Source: Nocardia carnea
Lineage (GTDB): Bacteria; Actinomycetota; Actinomycetes; Mycobacteriales; Mycobacteriaceae
Direction: 5' to 3'
Assembly (NCBI RefSeq): GCF_029868325.1
Contig: NZ_JARWNW010000312.1
Span: 1-64,000, forward strand
Length of the DNA: 64,000 nt
Of the stretch, positions 51,088 to 63,069 are shown one piece after another. The translations under genes were made by a program, and so were the position numbers. Under the pieces are notes generated by a model. That model was not told the origin of the DNA and ran no database searches. It was given only the letters and a program-made list of their open reading frames with translations. The first letter of the stretch is position 1, and each line of letters opens with the position of its first letter.

Positions 51088-51512
51088 CGGGCCGGGACCG
51101 GCGGTAGAGGTCCCACCGACTGCGCGGTGGTGCGGCCGCGCCGGCACCATCGCCGGACGGGTCCGGGCCGTCTCACACTCGCCCGCTCGCGATCCGGGCG
51201 GGGCCGCGCCTGGATCGGCCTGGATACGACCGTGGTCGGCTCACCCCGGCCGTTCATGGGGAGCGGAACCGATGCGTTGGGGATGCGAGGCTCGGAGCCC
51301 CGAGGGCAGGTGGCGCGACTGGGCAGCGAAGCCGAATCGGTGCGGCACGCCCTCACTCACCGCGGGTCCTGAAGGTTCGTCGCCTACTGCCCGGCGTGCG
51401 GGTGCTGCACCTGTTCTCGATTCGAGGTGAGGCGGCGCGCGACAGCGCGAGCGAGGCCCGGCCACCGGTCGCTGTGTCATGGGTGGGCCGGGGGCGGCGC
51501 CCGCCGCGCGGG
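51088..51512. other. Intergenic region, no gene seen
   Basis: 425 bp between convergent acyl-CoA oxidase and PAP2 genes. A short 38-codon frame at 51256-51372 has a start but no other support. Several inverted GC-rich stretches are present, as is common here. Confidence 0.5.
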
Positions 51513-52280
51513 TCAGCGCGGGCGCGGCCCGAACGTGCGGCGGATCCAGACCGAGACCCAATAGAGGGCGATGGTCAGCGAAATCCCCGCGGCGGCCCCG
51601 CCGATGATATCGGTGGCGTGGTGGTAGTCGAGCGCGATCATGCCGGCCGCGCCCGCACACCAGGCGGCGGTGGCGAGCGCGACGATCACCGCCCGGGCCC
51701 GCGCGGAGCGCAGCAGCAGGACCAATGCCGTGATCACCGATACGAGATGTACGGTGTGGCCGCTCGGATACGCGAGATAGTCGTGCAGCGGCCGCCCCCA
51801 CCAGGGTTTCAGCGCCCAGGTGTTGACGGCCACCGCGACCTCCGGCGCCAGGACCACGGTCGCCGTCTCCCACCACCGGCGTTGCCAGGCGAACCACACG
51901 GCGCTGCCGCAGAGCAATGCGAGTACGACTCCGGTGTTGGTCGCCAGCGCGAGGACCTCGGCCACCCACGGCCGCGGATCCAGCCGGGGATCCACGCGCG
52001 CCCCGACAGCCAGATCGAAGCTGGTCGCCCCACCACCCGGCGGGAAAGACCACGGTAACGCCGCGGCCACCGCTGCCGCGGTCGCCGCGATCGTTCCCGT
52101 GATTGCGGGACCGGCGGCCTCCGGGACCGGGACGGCACCCGGATACGGGTGCGCCGGTCGGTTCCCGCGGGCGGGTGAGAGATATGCCGGTGGATCCGGT
52201 CGGTGCCCGGCCGGGCGGTGATTGTCTCCGGTAGGCCGGTCCGCGGGACACGGGTTCGGCGCGCCGGGTGCGGTGCTCAC
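51513..52280 (-). CDS. PAP2 superfamily phosphatase
   Basis: Membrane phosphatase of 255 aa with the PAP2 signature: KPWWGRPL (about 158-165; KxxxxxRP), YPSGHTVHLVS (about 170-180) and DYHHATDIIGG (about 219-229; HxxxD). About five to six hydrophobic helices. The likely role is hydrolysis of lipid phosphates or undecaprenyl pyrophosphate. GTG 52280 begins a Pro-rich 50-residue N-terminus, which may be too long. No linked genes. Confidence 0.88.
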   Translation of the reverse strand: MSTAPGAPNPCPADRPTGDNHRPAGHRPDPPAYLSPARGNRPAHPYPGAVPVPEAAGPAITGTIAATAAAVAAALPWSFPPGGGATSFDLAVGARVDPRLDPRPWVAEVLALATNTGVVLALLCGSAVWFAWQRRWWETATVVLAPEVAVAVNTWALKPWWGRPLHDYLAYPSGHTVHLVSVITALVLLLRSARARAVIVALATAAWCAGAAGMIALDYHHATDIIGGAAAGISLTIALYWVSVWIRRTFGPRPR

Positions 52281-52516
52281 GAGCCGACCCTATCCATGGC
52301 AGGCGGTCACGAGGTAATCCGGCGGTTCGGCGGAAGCGATGCCGGGCCGCACGGTCTTGGCCTTATCGCCCGGATTCATCCGAGGCGCAGGCGACCGTGG
52401 CGCGCATAATGCGAACGTCCGCCGATCGCGCCGGCCCGGACGGCGCCGGTACGCCACACGAACCACACAACGCGCGGCCGAACCCGTGCGCCGTCGGCTC
52501 GGCCGGCGGGACCTGC

Positions 52517-53407
52517 TCAGCCGGGGCCATAGGTTATGAAGGCCGTGATCACGAACCACACGAACCAGGCAACGGCGACGAAGATGCCGAGCGCGTAGAC
52601 CGCGCGCATGACCGCCCGCCCGAAATCGATATCACCGGCTTCCCGGGGGTACAGTCGCCACGGGCTGAACCAGGGCGCCCGGAACCGCCGCCCGCCGGCC
52701 ATGCGTTCGAGTTCGGCGAGATCCTCGGCGTACTGTTCGGCATCCGCCTGGGCCGGACTGCCGTGCCACAGCGTGACATCGACCGGGCCCAGGAAGCCCT
52801 CCTCGATCAGTAGCTGGGGAGCCGGCAGGTACGCCAGGATGCCCAGGCCGCGGAAGGCGGTCGCCACATCGTTGGCGGTCCAGCGGTGTGATTCCCGCTG
52901 GGCGAGGACACCGAAGTAGTGGCGGAGCTGTTCGGCGTCGTCGCCGACGATCACATCGAAACTCGGGTCGTGCACCTTCTGGTCGATCTGCACCGGGACC
53001 CGCTGGAACGGCACGATCAGGGCCACACCGTGGACCATGCGCTGCCCCAGCCCGCGGGCGGCCAGCCAGCTCTGCAGGGCGAAGGTGTGTTCGCGGGACC
53101 GCTCCAGCAGCGACCGGTCGTCGGCGGCCTCCAGCTGGGCCCGCACGCCGTTGAGCGTCGACCTGCCGGTGAGCGGTACATGCAACGTGCCGCCGTGATC
53201 ACTGCGCAAACCGGCCACGTCGATGACGACGCAGCTCGTCGGCGTCCACACCACGGCGTCGAAATGGTAGGTGGCGCCGTCGTACAGGAGGTCGCAGTTG
53301 ACCGTGGCGACTCCGTGCGGACTGTCGGCCGTGCCCCAGCCGCTGAGCCAATCGATCAGGGACCGCTCGGCAAAACTGTCGGTGCTGTCCTGAACCTGCA
53401 CGAGCAT
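52517..53407 (-). CDS. NERD-like protein with C-terminal membrane anchor
   Basis: Protein of 296 aa, not confidently assigned. The N-terminal 120 residues resemble a nuclease-related (NERD) domain: RSLIDWLSGWG, a strand pattern YHFDAVVWTPTSCVVIDVAG with Asp in FDAVV and IDV, and a following helical part. One hydrophobic helix at the C-terminus (about 270-290, ALGIFVAVAWFVWFVITA) ends the chain. If NERD-like, it could process DNA or RNA near the membrane; the catalytic set is not complete by eye. Upstream neighbour is DUF2252 on the same strand. Confidence 0.55.
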   Translation of the reverse strand: MLVQVQDSTDSFAERSLIDWLSGWGTADSPHGVATVNCDLLYDGATYHFDAVVWTPTSCVVIDVAGLRSDHGGTLHVPLTGRSTLNGVRAQLEAADDRSLLERSREHTFALQSWLAARGLGQRMVHGVALIVPFQRVPVQIDQKVHDPSFDVIVGDDAEQLRHYFGVLAQRESHRWTANDVATAFRGLGILAYLPAPQLLIEEGFLGPVDVTLWHGSPAQADAEQYAEDLAELERMAGGRRFRAPWFSPWRLYPREAGDIDFGRAVMRAVYALGIFVAVAWFVWFVITAFITYGPG

Positions 53408-53471
53408 GGTGACCGCCCTTCGCGTCCGAACCGAGACTCCTGCGGCGCCGAGCGCGGCGCACCTCTCGAAA

Positions 53472-54878
53472 CTACCGGTCCGGCTCCTCCGCCGGAAGTT
53501 TCCCGGCCCGAACCGCGGCGGCGAGTTCGGCGTGATCGGCTTCCGTGCGGTCGGCGTAGCGGACCGCGAAATCGGCCACGGCGCCGTCGAAGTCGGCTTC
53601 TTCGCCGAGATAGCCGCTGATCAACCGGGGGTCGAGGGAGCGGGCGTGGGCGCGCGCCAGCAGGGCGCCGGCCAGCCGCCCGTAATCGTCGAGATCGTGC
53701 GGTTCGAGTTCTTCCGGCGCTATTCCGCCCTTGAGGTTGCGGAACTGGCGGACGATGAACGGCAGTTCCCGGATGCCACCGCCGGGCTGCGGAATCGCCA
53801 TGGTGGTCCAGCCGAGAAGGATATCGGTTTCGGTCTGAACCAGCCTGGCGCCCTGGACGATTCGCTTGCCCTCGTGTTTCGGTGCGGGGATCCCGAGTAC
53901 CGGTGCCAAAGCCGAGGGGGCGGCCTGTTTGAGTTGCAATACCAGTACTTCGCCCGAATTACCGTGCAGCAGAGCGACATAGCTGTGCATGCCGACGCTG
54001 CCGGTGCCGACGATCCGGAACGCGATATCGGCGACCGCGAACCGTCCCAGCAACCCCTGCCGCGATTCGCGCAGGCTCGACCCGTACCGTTCCAGCGCAT
54101 CGATGGCCGCGTCCTCCACCTCCGGTGTCACGGTGGTGAGGATCGGCGGATCACTGACAAAACGGTGGCTTTCTATACCCGTTTCGTGGTCGTCGATATG
54201 TGTCCACTTGCGGACGACCTTCTCGCTGGTGTTCTTACGCGCCTTCTTGGCGGCCTTCTTGAAATTGTCCAGCAGATCGTCGGCTTCGACGCGATCCAGA
54301 ATCGATTCGTCGGCCAATGCCGACCACGAGGTCAGGAACGGCCGTTGCGCCAGCGCCGTGGCGGTGCGCCGGTAGCTGCGCGCGGCATCGGCTGCGGCGG
54401 TACGACATTCGTCCTCGTCCGCGCCGCCGACTCGCCCGGCCAGGACCAGGCTGGCCGCCAGGCGTTCCAGATCCCATTCCCACGGCCCGGGCACGGTTTC
54501 GTCGAAATCATTGATATCCATGACGATTTCGCCCCGCGACGTGCCGTAAAGGCCGAAATTGCCCGCGTGTGCGTCACCGCAGAGCTGGGCGTGGAACCCG
54601 GTATCCGGGCTGCCCGCCAGATCGAGGGCCATCAAACCGGCCGCGCCCCGGTAGAACGCGAACGGCGAAGCCAGCATCCGGCCGATCCGCAACGGAATCA
54701 GATGTTCGAGCCGGCCCTTGTTGGTGGCTTCGGCGAATTCGACGATCGACGGCCGCCCCTCGGTGCGGATCGCGCGATCGCGTGCGGTGGGCGACACCTG
54801 GTCGCGCATCGCACGGCCACGGGCCAGCATGTCCTCGGCGGGGATATACGAGCGCAAGGGGATACGACTGTTCGACAC
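53472..54878 (-). CDS. DUF2252 protein
   Basis: Protein of 468 aa of the DUF2252 family, whose core resembles small-molecule kinase folds: LCGDAHAGNFGLYG (about 99-112) and IVMDINDFDETVPGPWEWDL (about 118-137) are the strong motifs, with RLVQTETDILLGWT near 330 and IRELPFIVRQFRNLKGG later. Aminoglycoside-phosphotransferase-like chemistry has been suggested for the family. GTG 54878 is the start; the ribosome binding site is not strong. The NERD-like gene follows 64 bp downstream and could be co-transcribed. Confidence 0.87.
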   Translation of the reverse strand: MSNSRIPLRSYIPAEDMLARGRAMRDQVSPTARDRAIRTEGRPSIVEFAEATNKGRLEHLIPLRIGRMLASPFAFYRGAAGLMALDLAGSPDTGFHAQLCGDAHAGNFGLYGTSRGEIVMDINDFDETVPGPWEWDLERLAASLVLAGRVGGADEDECRTAAADAARSYRRTATALAQRPFLTSWSALADESILDRVEADDLLDNFKKAAKKARKNTSEKVVRKWTHIDDHETGIESHRFVSDPPILTTVTPEVEDAAIDALERYGSSLRESRQGLLGRFAVADIAFRIVGTGSVGMHSYVALLHGNSGEVLVLQLKQAAPSALAPVLGIPAPKHEGKRIVQGARLVQTETDILLGWTTMAIPQPGGGIRELPFIVRQFRNLKGGIAPEELEPHDLDDYGRLAGALLARAHARSLDPRLISGYLGEEADFDGAVADFAVRYADRTEADHAELAAAVRAGKLPAEEPDR

Positions 54879-55399
54879 CGGGTAACCGTACCCACGGTGA
54901 CCGCGGTCCGCGCCGGCATCGCAACGAGGTTTCGGGTATGCCCTGCCCGCCCCGTCCTCCCCGCGGCGCAGAGTTCGGTCGCAGGCGCCGGCCGATACAG
55001 GCTTCCCGGCGGGGATTCAGGTCCCTATCTCGCCATGATGCCCGGTCGGGCCGCCGTCGCGGCCGGTCGCTGTGAGCCTCGGCGGCGGTTCGTCCGGAGC
55101 CGCCGGGCCCTGTCGTGACTCGGTGGCACAGTCCGCCGGGGGCGCCTGCCGGGCCGGCAGGCCCGGCGCACTACTGCAGGGCGGAGAACCTGGATGTTGC
55201 CGGGGAGCCGCGCCCGGCATGTGTTCGCGCGCGGCAATCGGGCCGAAGAGGCCACCCGGAACGAAACGGTGCACCGGCCGACATGATCTTTCTCTCACTC
55301 ATACCGGCGGTGCCGGGTGTTCGATGCTCGTTACTTCTCCGCGGACCGTGCGGGGGGTCGTGCTGGCATCGGCGGGGGTCGTGCGGTAAGCACTGCCAT
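54879..55399. other. Intergenic region, no gene seen
   Basis: 521 bp between divergent DUF2252 and the CDP-alcohol phosphatidyltransferase. Frames here lack family resemblance. The pgsA-like start could lie earlier, and 55320-55399 (cysteine-rich in translation) is judged non-coding. Confidence 0.5.
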
Positions 55400-56095
55400 G
55401 TGACGAGTGATTCGGGAACCGGCGGATCCGAGACCGCGGCCGCGGACCGGCGATCCGGTGGTGCCCTCGCTGCGGTGCTGTCGGATCGGCTGCTCACCGT
55501 TCCCAATGTGCTCAGCCTGCTGCGGTTGATCGGCGTTCCGCTCTTCCTCTGGTTGCTGCTGGTGGAGCGGGCCGACGGCTGGGCGTTCACCCTGCTGATC
55601 CTCAGCGGCCTGACCGATTTCCTGGACGGCAAACTGGCCCGGCTGCTCGACCAGTCGTCGCGGCTGGGTGCCCTGCTGGACCCGTTCGTCGACCGGCTCT
55701 ACCTGGTGACCACGCTCGCCGCATTCGTTGCCCGCGGCCTCCTTCCCTGGTGGGTGGCAGCGTTGCTGATCGGCCGCGATCTGGTGCTCGCGCTCACCCT
55801 CCCGGTGTACCGGCGCCGCGGCCTCGACCCGCCCGAGGTCATCTATCTGGGTAAGGCCGCCACGTTCGCGTTGATGTCGGCGTTGCCCTGGTTGCTGGCC
55901 GGAGAGCTGGACTGGGCAGGCGACGGTTTCGGCCGGGCCTTCGGTGGGGCACTGCTCATCTGGGGTACCGCGGTCTATGTGTGGACCGGCTTGTTGTACC
56001 TCGGCCGCGCGATCGCCGTCGCACGTACCGTGCCCCGCCCCGGTGGCACACCCGGGCGGGATACCGGCGCGGCGGACCCCGGCGGGCTCGCATAG
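55400..56095 (+). CDS. CDP-alcohol phosphatidyltransferase (PgsA-like)
   Basis: Membrane enzyme of 231 aa transferring a phosphatidyl group from CDP-diacylglycerol to an alcohol. The signature is exact: DG-KLAR-(8)-G-(3)-D-(3)-D, in DGKLARLLDQSSRLGALLDP and FVD (about 78-101). Six hydrophobic helices. It precedes gcvH as the pgsA2 gene (Rv1822) does in M. tuberculosis, a gene for phosphatidylglycerophosphate-like synthesis. GTG 55400 starts MTSDSG; its ribosome binding site is weak, so the N-terminus is uncertain. Confidence 0.88.
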   Translation: MTSDSGTGGSETAAADRRSGGALAAVLSDRLLTVPNVLSLLRLIGVPLFLWLLLVERADGWAFTLLILSGLTDFLDGKLARLLDQSSRLGALLDPFVDRLYLVTTLAAFVARGLLPWWVAALLIGRDLVLALTLPVYRRRGLDPPEVIYLGKAATFALMSALPWLLAGELDWAGDGFGRAFGGALLIWGTAVYVWTGLLYLGRAIAVARTVPRPGGTPGRDTGAADPGGLA

Positions 56096-56137
56096 AGTTG
56101 CTGCATCGTGCACGACGACACGAGGAAAGGACACCAC

Positions 56138-56536
56138 GTGAATCCGGCTCCGGAGGACCTGCGCTACACCGCCGAACACGAATGGGTGCGTCGGATCGAG
56201 CCCACCCGGGTCCGGGTGGGAATCACCGATTACGCGCAGTCGCAACTCGGTGACGTCGTGTTCGTTCAGTTGCCCGAAACCGGTGCCGTCGTTGCCGCCG
56301 GGGACGGTATCGGCGAGGTCGAATCGACCAAGAGCGTTTCCGACATCTACGCTCCCCTGAGCGCGAAAGTCGTTGCGGTGAACCAGGAACTGGAGGCGAA
56401 GCCGGAAACGCTGAACACCGATCCCTACGGTGGCGGGTGGTTGTTCGAACTCGAGGTGGACAGTGCCTCGGCACTGGACTCGAGTCTCGGTGAACTACTC
56501 GATGCCGCAGGTTATCAAGGAGTTATCGGGGGCTGA
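56138..56536 (+). CDS. gcvH: Glycine cleavage system H protein
   Basis: Lipoyl carrier of 132 aa that shuttles the aminomethyl group in glycine cleavage. The lipoyl-lysine is K65 in VESTKSVSDIYAP; the HEWV and GITDYAQSQLGDVVFVQLPE segments are standard. GTG 56138 follows AGGAAAGG; a GTG at 56108 would add 10 residues. The P subunit gene gcvP lies 3.3 kb downstream; gcvT is not in the window. Confidence 0.96.
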   Translation: MNPAPEDLRYTAEHEWVRRIEPTRVRVGITDYAQSQLGDVVFVQLPETGAVVAAGDGIGEVESTKSVSDIYAPLSAKVVAVNQELEAKPETLNTDPYGGGWLFELEVDSASALDSSLGELLDAAGYQGVIGG

Positions 56537-56686
56537 TCCAGCCTTCCCGGTTCTACCTGCACGGGCACGGCCCGGCAGGGTACGGTCAATGCCAACGGAT
56601 GTGCCGCCCGGAGTCGGGGCCGCCGAGCCACGTCGCACCGCGGCATCTGCCTGCATGGTTTATGAGGTTCGAGGAGGAGAGAAACG

Positions 56687-57172
56687 GTGAGCGAGAACAA
56701 AGACCCGGGTTACGGGGAGACCGCGGCCGAGACGACGTCGGTCTTCCGCGCGGATTTCCTGAACGAGGTCGACGCATCGCGCTCCGGCGAGCCGACCGGC
56801 GAACAGCCGGTGCAGGGTGTCGAAGGTCTTCCGGTCGGAGCGGCGCTGCTGGTGGTCAAACGCGGCCCGAACGCGGGTTCGCGGTTCCTGCTGGATCAGC
56901 CGACCACCTCGGCCGGCCGCCATCCCGACAGCGATATCTTCCTCGACGATGTCACCGTCAGCCGCCGTCACGCCGAGTTCCGCCAGGACGAGGATTCCTT
57001 CCAGGTCGTGGATGTGGGCAGCCTGAACGGCACCTACGTCAACCGGGAGCCCGTGGATTCCTCGGAGCTGCAGAACGGCGACGAGGTACAGATCGGCAAG
57101 TTCCGGCTGGTGTTCCTCACCGGTCCGCGGACGCAGGAGGCCGGTTCGGCCGCCGGGGCCGGTAGTTTGTGA
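56687..57172 (+). CDS. garA: GarA-type FHA protein
   Basis: Regulator of 161 aa with the N-terminal phospho-acceptor ETTS motif (E15-S18; Thr16/17) and a C-terminal FHA domain (about 50-150; AGRHPDSDIFLDDVTVSRRH, then SLNGTYVNRE). In mycobacteria GarA (Rv1827) is phosphorylated by PknB/PknG and when unphosphorylated controls 2-oxoglutarate dehydrogenase and glutamate enzymes, balancing the TCA cycle. GTG 56687 follows GGAGGAGAG. Gene order with ftsR matches mycobacteria. Confidence 0.95.
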   Translation: MSENKDPGYGETAAETTSVFRADFLNEVDASRSGEPTGEQPVQGVEGLPVGAALLVVKRGPNAGSRFLLDQPTTSAGRHPDSDIFLDDVTVSRRHAEFRQDEDSFQVVDVGSLNGTYVNREPVDSSELQNGDEVQIGKFRLVFLTGPRTQEAGSAAGAGSL

Positions 57173-57188
57173 AGAAGTGATGATCGGT

Positions 57189-57211
57189 GCGCCGATCCGC
57201 GCGATCGGCGC
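57189..57211 (+). terminator. Hairpin after garA
   Basis: GCGCCGATC (57189-57197) pairs with GATCGGCGC (57203-57211), 9-bp stem and 5-nt loop, 16 bp after the garA stop and 23 bp before the ftsR start. No T-run, so weak as an intrinsic terminator. Confidence 0.5.
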
Positions 57212-57234
57212 TTCGGCATGAAAGACTCGAAGTC

Positions 57235-58038
57235 ATGACAGGCGCGGCGCAGCAGTGGGCGCACGGAGGGATGTCGATCGGCTCCGTGCTCGATCTGCTG
57301 CGGCCGGATTTCCCGGATATCACCATCTCCAAGATCCGTTTCCTGGAAGCGGAGGGGTTGATTCGCCCGGAACGCACCCCCTCGGGTTACCGCCGATTCT
57401 CGGTGGCCGATTGCGAGCGGCTCCGGTTCGTACTGACCGCGCAGCGTGACCAATACCTGCCGCTGAAGGTGATCAAGGAACAGCTCGAGGCAATCGACAG
57501 CGGAGCCGCGACGCTCGGGGTGCGTGAGGCCCGGGCGCGGGCGCGTACCGCCCGTCCGGATGCGGGGCAGGATATGGCGGACGAGGGCGCGACGACACCG
57601 CGGCCGCCGCGCCGGTTGGCGGTCCAGCCCGGCCGGATCACCGCAGACGAGCTGGAGTTCGATCACGAGATCCGGGTGACCCGCGAGGATCTGCTCGAAC
57701 AGGCGGGTATCGACGAGAAATTCCTCACCGATCTGGTCCGGGCGAATCTGATCACCCCGGGCCCCGCCGGTTTCTTCGACGCCGATGCGGTGACCTTGGC
57801 CACTACGGCCAAGGCGATGGCCGAATTCGGTTTGGAGGCCCGGCATCTGCGTGCGTTCAAACTCGCCGCGGACCGGGAGGCGGCGCTGGTCGCCCAGATC
57901 GCCGCACCGATCGCGAAAAGTCGCGATGCGGGCGCCCGCGCCCGCGCCGAGGAGACCGTGCGGGAACTCGCCGCACTGTCGCTGACCTTGCACGCGAGCC
58001 TCGTGAAGGCCTCGGTGCGCAACTCACTGGGCGGCTGA
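57235..58038 (+). CDS. ftsR: FtsR-type MerR regulator
   Basis: MerR-family regulator of 267 aa. The N-terminal winged helix is MSIGSVLDLLRPDFPDITIS, KIRFLEAEGLIRPERTPSGY (about 13-55), with SGYRRF at its end; the C-terminal part is long (about 120-267) and differs from metal-sensing MerR. In Corynebacterium and mycobacteria (Rv1828) this regulator controls ftsZ and cell division. ATG 57235 is supported by the domain start. Follows garA. Confidence 0.93.
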   Translation: MTGAAQQWAHGGMSIGSVLDLLRPDFPDITISKIRFLEAEGLIRPERTPSGYRRFSVADCERLRFVLTAQRDQYLPLKVIKEQLEAIDSGAATLGVREARARARTARPDAGQDMADEGATTPRPPRRLAVQPGRITADELEFDHEIRVTREDLLEQAGIDEKFLTDLVRANLITPGPAGFFDADAVTLATTAKAMAEFGLEARHLRAFKLAADREAALVAQIAAPIAKSRDAGARARAEETVRELAALSLTLHASLVKASVRNSLGG

Positions 58039-58239
58039 ATCGCCCGTATGGCATACCGCCGCCGCCGGCGGTATCGGCCTGACCTGCGGCGAGATCACCC
58101 AGCGCCGACGGCGGTGGCAACACACCGATTCCGGTGTCCGTGTGCCATCGCGGCAGCGCCCGGAATTCGCCTAGACTCGTGGTACGGCGAGCCCTGTATC
58201 GGCGAGGGCGGGCGGCCGGGGAGTATGGGAGGCAGTGCG

Positions 58240-58713
58240 ATGAGCGAAATGCGCGTGATCGGCATCCGGGTCGAGCAGCCACAGAATCAGCCCGTCCTGC
58301 TGCTGCGGGAGGCCAGTGGTGAGCGGTATCTGCCCATCTGGATAGGGCAGGCGGAGGCCACGGCGATCGTGCTCGAGCAGGAGGGGGTCACTCCCGTCCG
58401 GCCGCTCACCCACGATCTGATCAAGATTTTGATCGCCGATCTGGGGCACACCCTCGAAGAGGTTCATATCGTGGATCTCAAGGAGGGCACCTTCTATGCG
58501 GATCTGGTGTTCGAGAACGAGGTGCGGATATCGGCTCGCCCCTCCGATTCGGTGGCCATCGCATTGCGCGTGGGCTGCCCGATCTATGCGGCGGAATCCG
58601 TGCTCGAGGAAGCCGGTCTGGTGATGCCCGACGAACGCGAGGACGAAGTCGAAAAGTTCAAGGAGTTCCTCGAGTCGGTATCCCCGGACGATTTCAAAGC
58701 GACCGACAGTTGA
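58240..58713 (+). CDS. Bifunctional nuclease family protein
   Basis: Protein of 157 aa of the bifunctional nuclease (BFN/DUF151) family, as Rv1829 of M. tuberculosis. The core has YLPIWIGQAEATAIVLEQEG (about 30-49), HDLIKILIADLGHTLEEV and ISARPSDSVAIALRVG. The family is reported to have RNase and DNase activity in plants; the bacterial role is not settled. ATG 58240 follows GGGAGGC. It lies between FtsR and the next MerR in a conserved order. Confidence 0.9.
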   Translation: MSEMRVIGIRVEQPQNQPVLLLREASGERYLPIWIGQAEATAIVLEQEGVTPVRPLTHDLIKILIADLGHTLEEVHIVDLKEGTFYADLVFENEVRISARPSDSVAIALRVGCPIYAAESVLEEAGLVMPDEREDEVEKFKEFLESVSPDDFKATDS

Positions 58714-58876
58714 GTTTCCCGATTATTTTCTAGACCTCAACTACAGGTCGAGACTGTTACCGCGCGTCGCGTTTGGATCGGCACCTCTGCGGCCGAGAGA
58801 ATGGGAAGAGTAGCCTCGTATTCGACGCCGGGCCGTCGAGTGTGGGCACAGATCGGCGGAGCAAGGGAGTAGTTCA

Positions 58877-59467
58877 GTGGCAGAGCATATGCGGGATATG
58901 CGGTCGGAAGTGGGCCCGCCTCGGCGCTACGAAATACAACCCGGACTGTTCCCCGACGATTCGGTCCCCGACGACCTGGTCGGATACCGGGTTCCGACAG
59001 CGTGCCAGGTCGCCGGTATCACCTACCGGCAATTGGACTACTGGGCGCGGACCGGCCTGGTCAAACCCTCCATTCGCAGCGCGGCCGGGTCGGGTAGTCA
59101 GCGACTGTATTCCTTCAAGGACATCCTGGTCCTGAAAATCGTGAAACGTCTGCTCGATGCCGGTATTTCGCTGCAGAACATCCGCATCGCGGTCGATCAT
59201 CTGCGCAGCCGCGGCGTACAGGATCTGGCGAATATCACCCTGTTCTCCGACGGCACCTCGGTCTACGAGTGCACCTCGCCGGAAGAGGTCGTCGATTTAC
59301 TGCAGGGCGGCCAGGGAGTATTCGGTATCGCGGTCAACAGCGCGATGCGCGAGCTCACCGGCGCGATCGCGGCTTTTCCCGCGGAACGCGCGGCGGAGGC
59401 CACCGAGCGGCCCGAGGACGAATTGTCCTACCGGCGCAAAGCACGTATGACCCGCAAAACCGGGTAA
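58877..59467 (+). CDS. MerR family regulator (Rv1830-like)
   Basis: MerR regulator of 196 aa. Its helix-turn-helix region reads YRVPTACQVAGITYRQLDYW, ARTGLVKPSIRSAAGSGSQR (about 37-77), then LYSFKDILVLKIVKRLLDAG. The M. tuberculosis counterpart Rv1830 is known for effects on growth, cell division and antibiotic resilience. GTG 58877 follows AAGGGAGTAG. The gene keeps its place just ahead of gcvP. Confidence 0.92.
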   Translation: MAEHMRDMRSEVGPPRRYEIQPGLFPDDSVPDDLVGYRVPTACQVAGITYRQLDYWARTGLVKPSIRSAAGSGSQRLYSFKDILVLKIVKRLLDAGISLQNIRIAVDHLRSRGVQDLANITLFSDGTSVYECTSPEEVVDLLQGGQGVFGIAVNSAMRELTGAIAAFPAERAAEATERPEDELSYRRKARMTRKTG

Positions 59468-59575
59468 CCCGCTCCGCGGGTGCCGGTGCTTGCGCGCAGC
59501 GGCGCGGCCGAGGACACATACCGGGTGCGTTCCCGCTCGATCCGGCCGCCGGGCTAAGATATCGAAGCGCCGTAG

Positions 59576-59770
59576 CCGTGCGGGAGAGCCCCGGATCCGC
59601 TGAGGGTCCGGGCGCCGAAGGAGCAGCACCTCCCCGTCAATCTCTCAGGCACCAGGACCGTACGGGAACCGGCGCCTCTGGAAAGTGGTGGCTGCGGGCC
59701 ACCCGCCCAAGGTGAAAGGCGGCCGGTCCCCGGCCGCTGAAGCTCTCAGGCGCCGCGACAGAGGGGGAGG
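59576..59770 (+). promoter_or_regulatory. Tandem glycine riboswitch
   Basis: Two glycine-aptamer-like units before gcvP. Unit 1 (about 59578-59656) has GGGAGAGCCC, GCGCCGAAGGAGCA and CTCTCAGGC; unit 2 (about 59660-59770) has CTCTGGAAAG, CCCAAGGTGAAAGG, GCTCTCAGGC and GACAGAGGGGGA. The short linker matches the tandem glycine type. Glycine binding would turn on gcvP. The last helix (GGCCGTACGGTCGGCC, 59780-59795) could be part of the expression platform. Confidence 0.93.
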
Positions 59771-59816
59771 GCCCTGTGCCGGCCGTACGGTCGGCCGCCC
59801 TACCAGGGAGCCCGTG

Positions 59817-62633
<2,817 letters not shown>

Positions 62634-63069
62634 GCGGTCCGGTACCGGCATATTGCCGTCCAGGCACCGGGTTGTCGGCGGTACGGCCCCGGATTCACGC
62701 TCCGGACCCCGGCCGGGCGGCGGTCTGGGTACTCCGGCAGCCATTGGGCCGACCCGGCACCGCCGGCGGTGCGAACGCCCAGGAGGCCGCGCCGGCGGTG
62801 GGATCCCTCTCTCGGTGCGGGGCGGTATCGAAGGACCGTGAACCGTCGGCAGCGTCCCGGCCGGTATCCGGGACGCGCGGTTTCCGGGTCGAAAACGGCG
62901 CGTGGAGAGCCCGGTTGGTTCCTTTCGCCGATGGTCCGGTCGGCCGCGGATGACTCCGCCGGTCGGACATCCGCCCCAGAACTCCACCATCGGCCGCGGC
63001 AATACACGGGAGCCGGCGGGCGAGGACCGGCGCGAAATGCTGAGGCGGTGGCGGCCGCGTCTGTGTGGG
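62634..63069. other. Intergenic region, no gene seen
   Basis: 436 bp between convergent gcvP and the VWA gene. Several GC-rich inverted stretches, for example CCGGTACCGG at 62639-62648, may end transcription, but no clear terminator. Confidence 0.5.

Noticed and set aside
51256..51372. 38-codon frame between acyl-CoA oxidase and PAP2 genes
   Set aside because: No ribosome binding site of note, no family likeness, and the composition equals its non-coding surroundings.
58736..58752. Imperfect palindrome CTCAAC-N5-GTCGAG upstream of the Rv1830-like MerR gene
   Set aside because: Only five of six arm pairs match and it is about 125 bp from the start; too weak to call an operator.
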